DNA of 64,000 nucleotides from Pseudoalteromonas piscicida (GTDB lineage Bacteria; Pseudomonadota; Gammaproteobacteria; Enterobacterales; Alteromonadaceae). This document shows, one piece after another, positions 53,031-62,249 of the stretch. Made by a program: the position numbers and the translations under genes. The notes under the pieces are model-generated. The model saw nothing but the letters and a program-made list of their open reading frames with translations, was not told the origin of the DNA and did no database searches. The DNA is taken from assembly GCF_000238315.3 (NCBI RefSeq), contig NZ_CP011925.1, positions 434,001 to 498,000 on the forward strand, written 5' to 3'. Every line of letters begins with the position of its first letter. Positions within the stretch are counted from its first letter, which is position 1.

Positions 53031-54488
53031 TTGATTTCTATTAGCCCAAAAACACAGTCTCAAGATGCTAAACATAAACGCTTAGCAGATGTTTTACGCT
53101 GCGCCATTACTGAGGGTAAACTCACACCCGGTGACAAACTTCCTTCGGCCCGAAAGCTGGCTGAGTTACATGGTATGAATCGGCATACGGTGATGAATGC
53201 GCTACAAAACTTGGTAGCTGAAGGCTGGCTGGTGGTCAAAGAGCGTAGCGGCTATCGAGTCAATACTGAACTACCTATTTTCAGTAGCCAACAGATAGAC
53301 ACTAAAGTGCCTTCTACACCACAAATCGTACCGCAATTTGCTAAAAGACTGACTCCAGTAAGCAGCACTAAGCGTAAAGCCTACCGCTATAGTTTTGCAG
53401 GAGGCTTACCAGATCTTCATGCCTTTCCCTATGATGAGTTTAAGCGGTTTTTGGTAAAGGCGTGTCGCAAAACCAATGTCAGTCATTTTCACTATTCAGA
53501 CATTGCGGGGTGCGAGTTACTGAAATCCCAAATTCAGGCATATTTGCGCCGAGCAAGGGGGCTAGTATGTGATGATTTACTGATTTGTAATGGCTCCCAA
53601 GAAGCGCTTTCTTTGGTGGCAAATACATTTATTAACCCTGGTGATGGTGTTGCCATCGAGATGCTTGGTTATCCACCTGCTCGGCACGCCTTTACCAATG
53701 CGGGCGCTGAAGTTTTTGCATTAGCCCAAGACGCAGAAGGCATTAAAGTGGAGGCCTTGGCGCGCTGCCTTGAACAAAACAAGGTGAAGCTGCTGTATTT
53801 AACACCGCTACATCAATACCCTACGACTGTCACGTTATCCGTACCGAGGCGAATGGCGATTTATCAGCTGTGCCAGCAGTATGGCGTGTTTATTATTGAA
53901 GACGATTACGACCATGAGTTTCATTATCTTTGCCCGCCGTTACAGCCGATGGCGGCAAGCGATCCAAGTGGTATAGTGATTTATATTTCCACCTTCTCAA
54001 AAATCATGTTTGCCGGTGCTCGTGTGGGCTATATGAGTGCGCGGACAGATGTGCTTGCGCAATTGGTAGCACGTAAGCAGCTACTTAATCACAAAAATGA
54101 TGCGCTTACCCAGTTGGCTGTGGCTTACTGGATGGAAGAGGGCGGGTTTGAGCGCCATTTACGCCGCATGACCAAATCCTATCAAGTACGCCATCACGCG
54201 ATGGCGCAGCACCTAAGCGAGCTTAAAGCTAAGTTAGATATCGACTTTGAAATTCCACAAGGCGGTATGGCGTATTGGGTAAACAGCAAACGCGACGTCT
54301 CGAAATTATCTGAAAAAGCGCTTGAAAAAGGGATTTACGTACAATGTGAGCCTGAATTTACTCTCGATAAGGCTAGTAGTTTAAGTCATATTCGCTTAGG
54401 CTTTGCGGCGCAAGAAGTCGAGCAACAGCAAGCTGGGCTGAGTGAGTTATTTGCTTTGGTCGCAGAGCTGGAGAAAAATCATGAATAA
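53031..54488 (+). CDS. MocR-type regulator (GntR HTH fused to aminotransferase)
   Basis: The 485-residue protein has a GntR winged helix (about 15-80, ITEGKLTPGDKLPSARKLAE) joined by a linker to a fold-type I aminotransferase domain (about 120-480). The PLP lysine is in ISTFSKIMFAGARVGYM, and the family NGSQEALSLVA motif is present. MocR proteins are PLP-sensing activators, mostly of vitamin B6, GABA or amino-acid genes. It is divergent from the GNAT/PaiB operon, with an 81-base gap that should hold the operator. The stop overlaps the next gene by 8 bases. Confidence 0.9.
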   Translation: MISISPKTQSQDAKHKRLADVLRCAITEGKLTPGDKLPSARKLAELHGMNRHTVMNALQNLVAEGWLVVKERSGYRVNTELPIFSSQQIDTKVPSTPQIVPQFAKRLTPVSSTKRKAYRYSFAGGLPDLHAFPYDEFKRFLVKACRKTNVSHFHYSDIAGCELLKSQIQAYLRRARGLVCDDLLICNGSQEALSLVANTFINPGDGVAIEMLGYPPARHAFTNAGAEVFALAQDAEGIKVEALARCLEQNKVKLLYLTPLHQYPTTVTLSVPRRMAIYQLCQQYGVFIIEDDYDHEFHYLCPPLQPMAASDPSGIVIYISTFSKIMFAGARVGYMSARTDVLAQLVARKQLLNHKNDALTQLAVAYWMEEGGFERHLRRMTKSYQVRHHAMAQHLSELKAKLDIDFEIPQGGMAYWVNSKRDVSKLSEKALEKGIYVQCEPEFTLDKASSLSHIRLGFAAQEVEQQQAGLSELFALVAELEKNHE

Positions 54489-54798
54489 GCAACAAGCACT
54501 GGCCGAATTTGTTACATTCGGCCCACACAAAGCGCAGGCGTTAGATATACTATTGAACGATAACAGCGCAGTATCGCTCGCTATCAGCAAGGCGATGTTA
54601 AGTGTGGTATTAGCAAAATATCTCAGCGGTGAAATTGACGAAGATGACCTCGAAAATTGGGCTGGGTTTGTTGAACTGCGTGACGAGATTGATTGCACCT
54701 TAATAGAGGATTACCTCTACGCGTTGAATAATCCAGAGCTGATGGGGGGAATTAACCTCGACTCCATCGGTAATATGTTGAAACTCATTAAAGGTTAA
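54481..54798 (+). CDS. Small acidic hypothetical protein coupled to the MocR gene
   Basis: The protein has 105 residues from the ATG at 54481, inside the end of the MocR gene (8-base overlap, GAG upstream). It is acidic and helical with no signal or membrane segment, and contains LSGEIDEDDLENWAGFVELRD. I do not recognise a family. The coupling suggests expression together with the regulator. Confidence 0.6.
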   Translation: MNKQQALAEFVTFGPHKAQALDILLNDNSAVSLAISKAMLSVVLAKYLSGEIDEDDLENWAGFVELRDEIDCTLIEDYLYALNNPELMGGINLDSIGNMLKLIKG

Positions 54799-54815
54799 AC
54801 GCAAAAGGAAATACC

Positions 54816-55220
54816 ATGAAACTAATTGCGGCTGTATTGTTTTTATTAAATTGCCAAATCGCGTTGGTGGGAGGAGATGTGTGTGAAAACCCTATCTCAA
54901 CCATAGACATCAACGAGTGTGCAATGAGCGAGCTTAACGCGCGAACCGAAGCACTTGAACGTTACTACCAAAAAAGCCTTGAACATAATGCTTTTGATGA
55001 GCAACTGGTGGAAGCGATAAAAGCCTCGCAGTTGGCGTGGCAAAACTACTTCGATGCACACTGCGGCGCGGTATATACCCAATGGCGAGAAGGCACTATT
55101 CGCGGTGTGATGGCGCTCGAGTGTCGTAAGGAATTAGTTAAAACCAGAACCCATACACTTTGGGCTAACTTTTTGACTTATATGGATAGCACTCCACCAG
55201 TATTACCAGAACCTGAGTAA
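54816..55220 (+). CDS. LprI-like (DUF1311) periplasmic protein
   Basis: The 134-residue protein has a signal peptide (about 1-20). The mature domain has the DUF1311/lysozyme-inhibitor-LprI layout: ECAMSELNARTEALERYYQ, then QLAWQNYFDAHC and a second cysteine in MALECRKEL, so two disulfides are likely. It may inhibit host lysozyme, but many family members are uncharacterised. It follows the 105-residue gene by 17 bases and is probably co-transcribed. Confidence 0.75.
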   Translation: MKLIAAVLFLLNCQIALVGGDVCENPISTIDINECAMSELNARTEALERYYQKSLEHNAFDEQLVEAIKASQLAWQNYFDAHCGAVYTQWREGTIRGVMALECRKELVKTRTHTLWANFLTYMDSTPPVLPEPE

Positions 55221-55279
55221 ACGCTAGGCTTTGGCGATCACTTTTGGGGATATTATTTCAGCAGTGGTTGTGCCTTAAC

Positions 55280-55969
55280 TTAGTCGGGAGCAACCTCTGA
55301 TGGTGTCTTATTCCTCAATAGCATCACGCCTAATCCTATAAACCATAGGATTTGTCCAAGACCAAATATAGCCGTAGTAACCTCAAAAAATGGGTTTTTG
55401 GCAAGGTAAGATAAACCTGAAAATAAAGTTAAAATCCCAGCTAGACTCACAAGCAAACCCCAATAATGAAGCAGTGGGCTAAATATTTTATGTTTGAGAC
55501 CGACGCAACTGATTGTAAGTACCCAAATCGCGCCAACCAATTCAATGCCACCGCCAAGCGCATCTACCACTATCGAAATGGTGCGATTGATCGTTAATGC
55601 AAGCGAAGGATCCATCTCATAAAATTTTGCAATCGCTTCAATGCTGGTTAAAAAAATCATAGTACTGGCAAGGACAATCGCCGCCCAAATATAGCCAACA
55701 ACGATTGCAAACTTCATCCAGTCAGGTGACATGGTGTTAAAGCGTTGATGAATTGCCTGCACCAACACAATCAAAGCAAAACTGAAAATAATCCCAATCA
55801 CGATATAACCAAGAAAAAAGGTATCGCGATTTTGCACAAAGAAATCTAGATAAAGCGCTGGCGTATTGTGCTCACTTGAGTCCAAAACCCCAAAAAATAA
55901 TACAAAGCCAAATAAATAAGTCGCGGCTTCTGTGAGTGCGGCGACGCCTCCCCATTTTTGTAATGACAT
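55280..55969 (-). CDS. Multipass membrane protein (DUF4386-like)
   Basis: This 229-residue protein has about six membrane helices spread over the whole length and no catalytic motif that I can see. The layout is reminiscent of DUF4386 proteins, an assignment made from memory and held with low certainty. It is monocistronic and leftward, convergent with the LprI-like gene. Confidence 0.6.
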   Translation of the reverse strand: MSLQKWGGVAALTEAATYLFGFVLFFGVLDSSEHNTPALYLDFFVQNRDTFFLGYIVIGIIFSFALIVLVQAIHQRFNTMSPDWMKFAIVVGYIWAAIVLASTMIFLTSIEAIAKFYEMDPSLALTINRTISIVVDALGGGIELVGAIWVLTISCVGLKHKIFSPLLHYWGLLVSLAGILTLFSGLSYLAKNPFFEVTTAIFGLGQILWFIGLGVMLLRNKTPSEVAPD

Positions 55970-56100
55970 AGCGATTCCAGTAAATTTGATTATTATTGTT
56001 GTCCTCAGTTTAGCAACATATTAAGCATCAGCTCCAGAATTGGGCGTGTTTATTTGTAACAATAGTTTATTGAGCAGGGAAGGGGATTCGGGAGAGGAGA

Positions 56101-56120
56101 AGAGCACCTTTAGGTGCTCT
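56101..56120. terminator. Short hairpin after the second S8 protease
   Basis: AGAGCACCT and AGGTGCTCT form a perfect 9-bp stem with a 2-base loop, 10 bases past the protease stop. No T-run follows, so this is a weak call. Confidence 0.45.
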
Positions 56121-56130
56121 CCAAGTTATA

Positions 56131-57270
56131 TTAAAGATGAACGATGCTATCGGCATTGCCATCAGGATCGTTTGATGCTTTGCCATCAGTACCTGGGTTA
56201 CCATTTCGCATCATGATCACAGCACAGGCGGCAGGTGAAGCCATTGAAGTGCCTGACATCGTCGTTGTTCCGCCACCATTTTTAAGTGATAAAATGCCAA
56301 CACCAGGAGCTGCATAGTCTACAGGTGGGTTGCCATAATTTGAAAAGCTTGCAAAACGGTCATTTGAGTCGGTCGCTGAAATAGTGAATACGCGGTTGTG
56401 TGACGCACTAGCTGGAGATACATTTGCCGCATGCTGGCTTTCGTTACCAGCGGCTACCACAAAGAAAGCACCTGATTGTTGCGCTGCGCTTTCAACGGCA
56501 TCATTTAGTTCTTGGTTGAAGCCGCCACCCAAGCTCATATTTGCGCAGTCGCCAGGACTTGCATTGACCGCAACGTGATCGACACCAGCTAAAACACCTG
56601 ACCAGCTGCCTGAGCCGCGAGCATCTAACACTTTTACTGGAACGACAGTGGTGCCAGCTGCAACACCCACTACATCAATACCGTTATCGAGCGCGCCAAT
56701 CGTACCCGCAACGTGTGTGCCGTGGCCGTTGCCGTCGTCCATGCCTGCATTTCTACCGCTAGAAAATGCAGAGAAACCGCGGCTTGCGTCAACGTTCAAA
56801 TCTTGATGATCTAAGTCGATACCAGTATCAATAACCCAAGCGGTATAACCGTTGCCATTCACAGGACCACCAACACGCGTTACACTCCAAGGTGTTGTTT
56901 GTGGGTTACCACCACCACCTGGTTTTCCCTTTGCCTTTGCTGGGCTTGCATACACTTTACCATCGGGAGTAAAGCGCATCACATCGCTATTTCCTGCAAA
57001 CGCAGATTTAGCTTTGTCACAGCTCATGTTCACGGCCATGCCTTTAATGGTGTTTTTATAGACATGTTTCGCTTGTGCATTCGCTTTTGCGACCATGCCA
57101 CGCGCTTTACCTTCAACATCAAACTTTGAAACATCATCTTTAAAACGCACGATGCAGGTATTCGCAATTTCCGCATCCACGGCTGCGCCTTGATACGTTG
57201 CATCTTGTGCAAAAACTGTAGTAGCACCAAACGTCGACATGATAGACAAAGTAAGTAGTGTTTTTTTCAT
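56131..57270 (-). CDS. Secreted S8 serine protease, compact form
   Basis: The 379-residue protein has a signal peptide (about 1-21), a short propeptide-like region (about 38-110), a Gly/Pro-rich linker and an S8 domain (about 128-360). The triad is complete: D148 in AWVIDTGI, H183 in NGHGTHVAG and S342 in MSGTSMASP. The residues after the catalytic serine read PAACAVIM instead of the near-universal PHVAGAAA. No PPC domain is present, unlike the protease at 6610-8475. It is a single gene with a hairpin behind it. Activity is likely but the altered serine helix deserves testing. Confidence 0.9.
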   Translation of the reverse strand: MKKTLLTLSIMSTFGATTVFAQDATYQGAAVDAEIANTCIVRFKDDVSKFDVEGKARGMVAKANAQAKHVYKNTIKGMAVNMSCDKAKSAFAGNSDVMRFTPDGKVYASPAKAKGKPGGGGNPQTTPWSVTRVGGPVNGNGYTAWVIDTGIDLDHQDLNVDASRGFSAFSSGRNAGMDDGNGHGTHVAGTIGALDNGIDVVGVAAGTTVVPVKVLDARGSGSWSGVLAGVDHVAVNASPGDCANMSLGGGFNQELNDAVESAAQQSGAFFVVAAGNESQHAANVSPASASHNRVFTISATDSNDRFASFSNYGNPPVDYAAPGVGILSLKNGGGTTTMSGTSMASPAACAVIMMRNGNPGTDGKASNDPDGNADSIVHL

Positions 57271-57539
57271 CTTATTGTTCCTATTTATAATTATTTTAAA
57301 ATTAACCTTTGAAACAGGTTGGTAACAAAGTTAGCTGTATATTAATAATTGTCAAAGGTGGAACGAAAAAAATATCTACTTTTTCCTATTTAGGTGCATA
57401 AATGAGTAGTATTTTGATTTTAACTTATCCAATCAAGTTGAGTTTATGCGCTGTATTGGAGTGTTGTATTGTCACCTTTCTATAAAATGAGACATCCATA
57501 ATTGGAGTTTTCTGCAATCATTAAAGCGGAGACTAATTT

Positions 57540-57885
57540 ATAAAAAATCACGTTTACCGAATCAAAGATCATTGCTGTGCTAAAAGAAGCTGACTCAGTT
57601 ATGAAAGTGAGGGCGTATGTCGTAAACACGGCATTAGCAATGGTATGTTTTACAACTGGAAGTAGAAGTATGGTGTTACGGAGGCTTCTGATGTTAAAAA
57701 GCTTGTAGAAGAAAACCTTAAGCTCAAAAAAATGTATGCTGAAGCCAGCCTAGAAAATAGTGCGATTAAAGGGCTCTTTGCAAGAAAGGTTGGTTACAGC
57801 AGACAAGCGCAGTCGCGCAAGCATCTTAGCCTGCTCTGTCTGAATCGAAGATGGAAAACTCCTAATTGTCAGGTACACACTTAGA
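57540..57885 (+). pseudogene. IS3-family transposase OrfA remnant
   Basis: The reading TFTESKIIAVLKEADSVMKV continues after a frameshift as CRKHGISNGMFYNWK. An in-frame TAG then interrupts it, and the protein resumes KYGVTEASDVKKLVEENLK and so on. This is the helix-turn-helix and leucine-zipper part of an IS3-type OrfA. OrfB is lost apart from a few residues. The dead copy runs into the end of the LysR gene at 57862. Confidence 0.85.
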
Positions 57886-58728
57886 AAGCTTATTTTTAAG
57901 CCAATGCTGAAAGTGCTCATCTTTCGTTCCTAATTCGCTTGATTGCCGCAGTAATACGTAATTATGCCCCGATAAAATAAAGCCGAAAGGTGCAACCAGC
58001 CTTCCATTAGTCAAATCATCTGCAACTAGAGGGTATGAGCCAATTGCAGCTCCAAGTCCATCTGCGGCTGCCTGTAGACAGAAGTAAAAATGATCAAATG
58101 ATTGATTAGACTTGTTTAGATGAATTCCATTGTTTGATTTCATCAACCAATTGTTCCATGCGCTTGGGCGTGTCTTACTGTGAAGCAGGGTTATATTCGA
58201 ATAATCATGTTGAACTTTATTCCAGTACTCTTTAGAACAAACAGGACCGACCCATTCTTCAACTAACTTTTGTACTACATAATCTGAGGGTATATCAAAG
58301 TCATCTCGACGAATTGCCATCGACAAGCCAGCTTCTCCTAGCGTGATAGGGCCCCCAGCAGTAGATAACCTTATATCAGTTCCAGATAGGTTGTAATAGT
58401 CCGAAAGTCTGGGCATAAGCCAGCGCATGGTTAATGTAGGCTCGCATGATATTTCAAGATAATTATTTTTGGTACTTCTTAACTTAATAATACCTTGATC
58501 TAATGCATCAAAAGCCACATTGGTATATTGCTTAAGTAACTCTCCATCTGGGGTAAGCACCATTCCCCGGCCTTTTTTGTAAAACAGTGGCAGAGAAAGG
58601 TAAGTTTCTAATAATTTAATCTGCTTACTCACTGCTCCATGAGTTATGTGAAGCTTATCTGCCGTCACACTATAGCTGGAAGACTCTGCGGCGATATGAA
58701 AAACATGAAAGGCTTTAAGGTGTCTCAT
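57862..58728 (-). CDS. LysR-family regulator
   Basis: The 288-residue protein has a LysR helix-turn-helix at the N-terminus (AAESSSYSVTADKLHITHGAVSKQIKLLE, split here as ITHGAVSKQIKLLE for the recognition helix) and a substrate-binding domain (about 90-285). It belongs to the GcvA-like subgroup by its VTADKLHITHGAVS segment. It is divergent from a LysE exporter, 93 bases apart, so regulation of amino-acid export is the likely role. Its last few residues overlap the IS3 remnant on the other strand. Confidence 0.88.
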   Translation of the reverse strand: MRHLKAFHVFHIAAESSSYSVTADKLHITHGAVSKQIKLLETYLSLPLFYKKGRGMVLTPDGELLKQYTNVAFDALDQGIIKLRSTKNNYLEISCEPTLTMRWLMPRLSDYYNLSGTDIRLSTAGGPITLGEAGLSMAIRRDDFDIPSDYVVQKLVEEWVGPVCSKEYWNKVQHDYSNITLLHSKTRPSAWNNWLMKSNNGIHLNKSNQSFDHFYFCLQAAADGLGAAIGSYPLVADDLTNGRLVAPFGFILSGHNYVLLRQSSELGTKDEHFQHWLKNKLSKCVPDN

Positions 58729-58821
58729 CTGTGATTTTTTCTCACATAATTTATGCGTTTTTTTCGATTATATCTGGCTAAAAAAATACTTACAATAATC
58801 CTAAATCGACAATATTAGAGA

Positions 58822-59460
58822 ATGAATGTGGAGATAACAAGCTATATAGTTTTGGGATTGTTAATCGTTGTAAGTCCCGGCGCTGACTTTGTTTTGGTGT
58901 TAAAAAACAGTATTAACAATGGAAGGAAAGCCGGGTTATTGACCGGACTTGGTATCGGGATAGGTGTCTGTATTCATATTACTTACTCAATATTGGGAAT
59001 TGGTCACTTATTATCACAGAACATAATATTGTTTAGCATGATTAAATACGCGGGTTCAGCCTACTTGATTTACTTAGGGATTACAGGCATCTTTTGTTCA
59101 AAACTTAAATTTGATTGCAAGACTGTATCGATATCGCTGCAGAATGACAACGCACGCAAATATTTTACACAGGGTTTTCTTTGTAATATGCTGAATCCAA
59201 AGACAATGCTGTTTTTTCTAAGTATATTTAGTCAGCTTATCTCCCCGCACAATGATAATAGTTCATACTTTGCGTTGATTTATGGGCTATACATTTCTGT
59301 ATTACATATCTTGTGGTTCTGTTTGATCGCATTTCTTGTCACTTCTGAAAAAGTATTATCTGTTTTTCAAAGAGTTGGAAACAGAGTTAATCAAACCTGC
59401 GGTGTCGGACTTGTAGTCTTTGGGGCAACTCTAGCGTTCACGAACTCAACAAGCTCGTAA
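58822..59460 (+). CDS. LysE-family amino-acid exporter
   Basis: This 212-residue inner-membrane protein has about six helices. The LysE/RhtB signature is present: VSPGADFVLVLKNSINNGRKAG near the N-terminus (PGAD motif) and FLCNMLNPKTMLFFLSIF in the middle. Such proteins export amino acids or related small solutes. It is divergent from the LysR gene, its probable regulator. Confidence 0.9.
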   Translation: MNVEITSYIVLGLLIVVSPGADFVLVLKNSINNGRKAGLLTGLGIGIGVCIHITYSILGIGHLLSQNIILFSMIKYAGSAYLIYLGITGIFCSKLKFDCKTVSISLQNDNARKYFTQGFLCNMLNPKTMLFFLSIFSQLISPHNDNSSYFALIYGLYISVLHILWFCLIAFLVTSEKVLSVFQRVGNRVNQTCGVGLVVFGATLAFTNSTSS

Positions 59461-59791
59461 AGCAAAGCTTCCATGCCACGCTGAACAAAGAAACGAAAAA
59501 AGTTGGTGAGCTTTCAAACACCACTCCATAGCTATCAGTCATAAGGAAATGTACGGTGATTTCTATACTACGATCTGCTATTGAGTAATTACGTTAAATT
59601 AAAATGGGCCAGAAATGGTTGGATGAACGGCCGCTTTGTAGAATGAAGGTAACATTGATAGTGTGATTACGTCAAAATCGCTTGGTACTTATACCGTCAG
59701 TATCTCTTGGTAATCACACTGCTATAGCTAAATAGAATAGACTCAATCGGCTACTTGGTTGAGTCTATTCTTCCCTTAAGATGTTTTCCAG
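59461..59791. other. Intergenic region with terminator hairpin
   Basis: This is a gap of 331 bases between convergent genes. It contains the hairpin at 59735-59770 and nothing else that I can support. Confidence 0.45.
59735..59770. terminator. Hairpin after the InlB-repeat protein
   Basis: GAATAGACTCAA and TTGAGTCTATTC form a perfect 12-bp stem with a 12-base loop, between two convergent genes. Confidence 0.6.
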
Positions 59792-62083
59792 TTAGCGCGA
59801 GCGTAATGTTCTGCGTCTAATTGCAACCATGACGCTACTCAGTAGAATAAACAAGTAGCCGAACGCACCACCTGAACCGCCTTTATCCTCCTTATCGGTC
59901 GTCGTTGGCGTTGAGTTCGCTTTGTACTGTGCTTTTACAACCAGCTCACTGGTGACTTGGTCAAAAGCTAGATCCCAACCGGTAAATGTATAACCATCTC
60001 GTTTTGGCTCAGTGGGCGGCGTTGCTGCTTGTCCATGAGCAATTTCTGCTGCTTTGATGACGGTGTCATTCCAATCCACAAACTTCACTTGATACTTGTT
60101 AATCTCAAATTGTGCCGTAATGGTAAGATCTTGATTGACATCATTAAAGTCGGTATTCCAGCCTGTAAATGTATAACCTTCCCGAGACGGAACTTGAGGA
60201 GCCGTTGCAGCACTATTTTCTTCAATAGTTTGAGTAGAAAGCACGCTTCCATCCCAGTTCTTAAACACGACACTAAATTGCTGTGGTTCATAGCCTGTTA
60301 CCTGAAATGTGACTTTGTTGTCTGTGTAGTCTAATTCAGGGGCTTCTGATGAAAAGCGAACAGTTGGTGCAAACACGTCAGCTTCGCTTGGCGTTACAGT
60401 AAATGAAACTTGAACAGATTTAATATCAGACGCGCCAGAAAAACTACAGAAGCGACTGTTACTCAGGTCGATGCAGTTAACTGTATATCCTTGATCTATA
60501 GAATGGAAATCCAATTTGACTGCGGCGTCAGCATCAAGGTAGAGATCAAATAGGCGCGGTAAACTGGACAATGTGTTTTCAGTTATTTCTAGCGTAACTT
60601 GGTTGCTTGCTCCCGTTTTTACCTGTGTTGCTCCCGTTATATTCTTCACTGAGATTTCACTGATCAGCTCTTCATCAACAAAGATATAAGGCGTGGCGCC
60701 TAACGTTGTTAATTCTCGGGCTTTCGCTCCTTGGCTATAAATGCCAGCAGAATCTATTTGAATGTTGGCATCTAACTGCCAGACACCTTGACCTTTTTGC
60801 AAGTCATCATTGCTGAAATTTAGGCTTGTAGTGCCAACAAACGCATTCTGATCACTGCCTTGTTGCCACTGTTCTATGGTGAAGAGTTTATCTTTTGCCT
60901 CGGAGCCTTCCGGTGCCCTGAGAGAATAGTAACCTTTGGCGATGCCAGATATATCTGAAGCCGTGACGGTTAAAGTAACGTTTTGCTCACCATTCGTTGA
61001 GTTTAGCTGGTTTGATGAGAAAGCAATATGGTCGATACTTGGTGGTACAATATCTAGTTCGGTTTGATTTTTAACCGTAATAACGGAAGGTAGACCGAGC
61101 TGATTAAAGTGGCCTCGATTGTAAGCGCCCATATTTCCATTGCTATCAGTGAGCATCGCAGAGGCAACAAACCATTCACCTGGTAGATCTTTATTGGTAA
61201 AGGTAAAAGAGTAATTCGAACGATAAACTCCTTCGACATCCGTTTCTTGCCAATCAGATGACTCAGCCTGTTTTATCGCAAGTGATTTATACTGGCTAGG
61301 TGGCGAAACCCTAATTACACCTTTAGACATTGTTGATTGGTCATAAGCTTCTACGGCTATATTAACCGTTTTATCGCCTGTATTTACATTAACTTCAGTG
61401 TCTGAAATCGTAATAGATTTTATTTCAGGGTTAACGCCCTCAGAGACTTTATCATTCGCGACGATGATATGTGGGTTAAAGCCCGCAGCTTCAATTTCAC
61501 TCTCGCGTAGCCAAAATCGGACAGCGTTGTTTACGTCAAGTATATGACCTAGGGTTAAAAACCATTTACCATTAACGTCGGCATCGGTAAAAGTGAAACT
61601 GACCTTACTTTCGTAAACCCCCGGCTCGTCTGTTTTCTGCCAATTCGCGGCGGCAGCTGATTTATTGTCACCCCAACTAAATCCTGTCGGAGGCGATAAA
61701 TAAACGCGTGTGCCTTTTACACCGCTTTCATCATAAAACCTTAATGTAATATCAACGGTTTTGTCACCGTCGTTGACGTTAACTGAGTTGGAGGTTAAGT
61801 GGATTGATCTTAACTCTGGTGGGTTTCGTTCGGTATCAGTTGTAGTTTTTTGTTCTTGGTAGCAGTGGGTATTGAGTACATCCAACATAGACTCGGCGGG
61901 CAATAAATTGTCACTTTTGCCATTTTCAGCATTTGCCATTAGTAATTCAATTTTTGTATCACAATCTATTTTTGGGTTAGTGATGGTATCTAAACTAAGC
62001 GGTTGGCTCGCTTGCGCATTCATTGCTACTAGCCCAGAGACTAGCGTTGCCAGTGTGGTTTTCTTAAAGAGATTAAAACTCAT
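59792..62083 (-). CDS. GlyGly-CTERM surface protein with Ig-like and InlB-type repeats
   Basis: This 763-residue exported protein has a signal peptide (about 1-25). Three consecutive Ig-like repeats of about 120 residues follow (about 90-460), each with an [IV]NVNDGDKTV-type strand and a W-x-x-TD-x-x-GVY segment. A further beta domain comes next, then two InlB B-type repeats (about 610-735) sharing GYTFTGWN/GYTFTGWD. The end is GGSGGAFGYLFILLSSVM followed by RRRTLRSR, a GlyGly-CTERM sorting tail cleaved by rhombosortase. No rhombosortase gene is in the window. It may serve in adhesion or as a carrier; no enzyme domain is seen. Confidence 0.8.
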   Translation of the reverse strand: MSFNLFKKTTLATLVSGLVAMNAQASQPLSLDTITNPKIDCDTKIELLMANAENGKSDNLLPAESMLDVLNTHCYQEQKTTTDTERNPPELRSIHLTSNSVNVNDGDKTVDITLRFYDESGVKGTRVYLSPPTGFSWGDNKSAAAANWQKTDEPGVYESKVSFTFTDADVNGKWFLTLGHILDVNNAVRFWLRESEIEAAGFNPHIIVANDKVSEGVNPEIKSITISDTEVNVNTGDKTVNIAVEAYDQSTMSKGVIRVSPPSQYKSLAIKQAESSDWQETDVEGVYRSNYSFTFTNKDLPGEWFVASAMLTDSNGNMGAYNRGHFNQLGLPSVITVKNQTELDIVPPSIDHIAFSSNQLNSTNGEQNVTLTVTASDISGIAKGYYSLRAPEGSEAKDKLFTIEQWQQGSDQNAFVGTTSLNFSNDDLQKGQGVWQLDANIQIDSAGIYSQGAKARELTTLGATPYIFVDEELISEISVKNITGATQVKTGASNQVTLEITENTLSSLPRLFDLYLDADAAVKLDFHSIDQGYTVNCIDLSNSRFCSFSGASDIKSVQVSFTVTPSEADVFAPTVRFSSEAPELDYTDNKVTFQVTGYEPQQFSVVFKNWDGSVLSTQTIEENSAATAPQVPSREGYTFTGWNTDFNDVNQDLTITAQFEINKYQVKFVDWNDTVIKAAEIAHGQAATPPTEPKRDGYTFTGWDLAFDQVTSELVVKAQYKANSTPTTTDKEDKGGSGGAFGYLFILLSSVMVAIRRRTLRSR

Positions 62084-62187
62084 TGTTAGTCCTTTAAAGT
62101 CATTGTGTATAGCACTATTTAGCGAAATGCTCGGTTAGTACCTTTTAGCACTACAAAATTGAGTAAACACCCTAAATTACCATAGGG

Positions 62188-62212
62188 CTCTAAATCTTTA
62201 GAGGCTTTTTTG
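62188..62212 (+). terminator. Hairpin with T-run downstream of the LysR gene
   Basis: CTCTAAA and TTTAGAG with a 2-base loop are followed by GGCTTTTTT on the plus strand. No plus-strand gene ends nearby, so its role is doubtful. Confidence 0.35.
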
Positions 62213-62249
62213 TACTTAAATTGTGAACATATGTGAAAGCCAATCTTCT

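Noticed and set aside
57540..57885. Active IS3 element
   Set aside because: The reading frame has a frameshift and an in-frame stop, and OrfB is missing, so it is a dead remnant.
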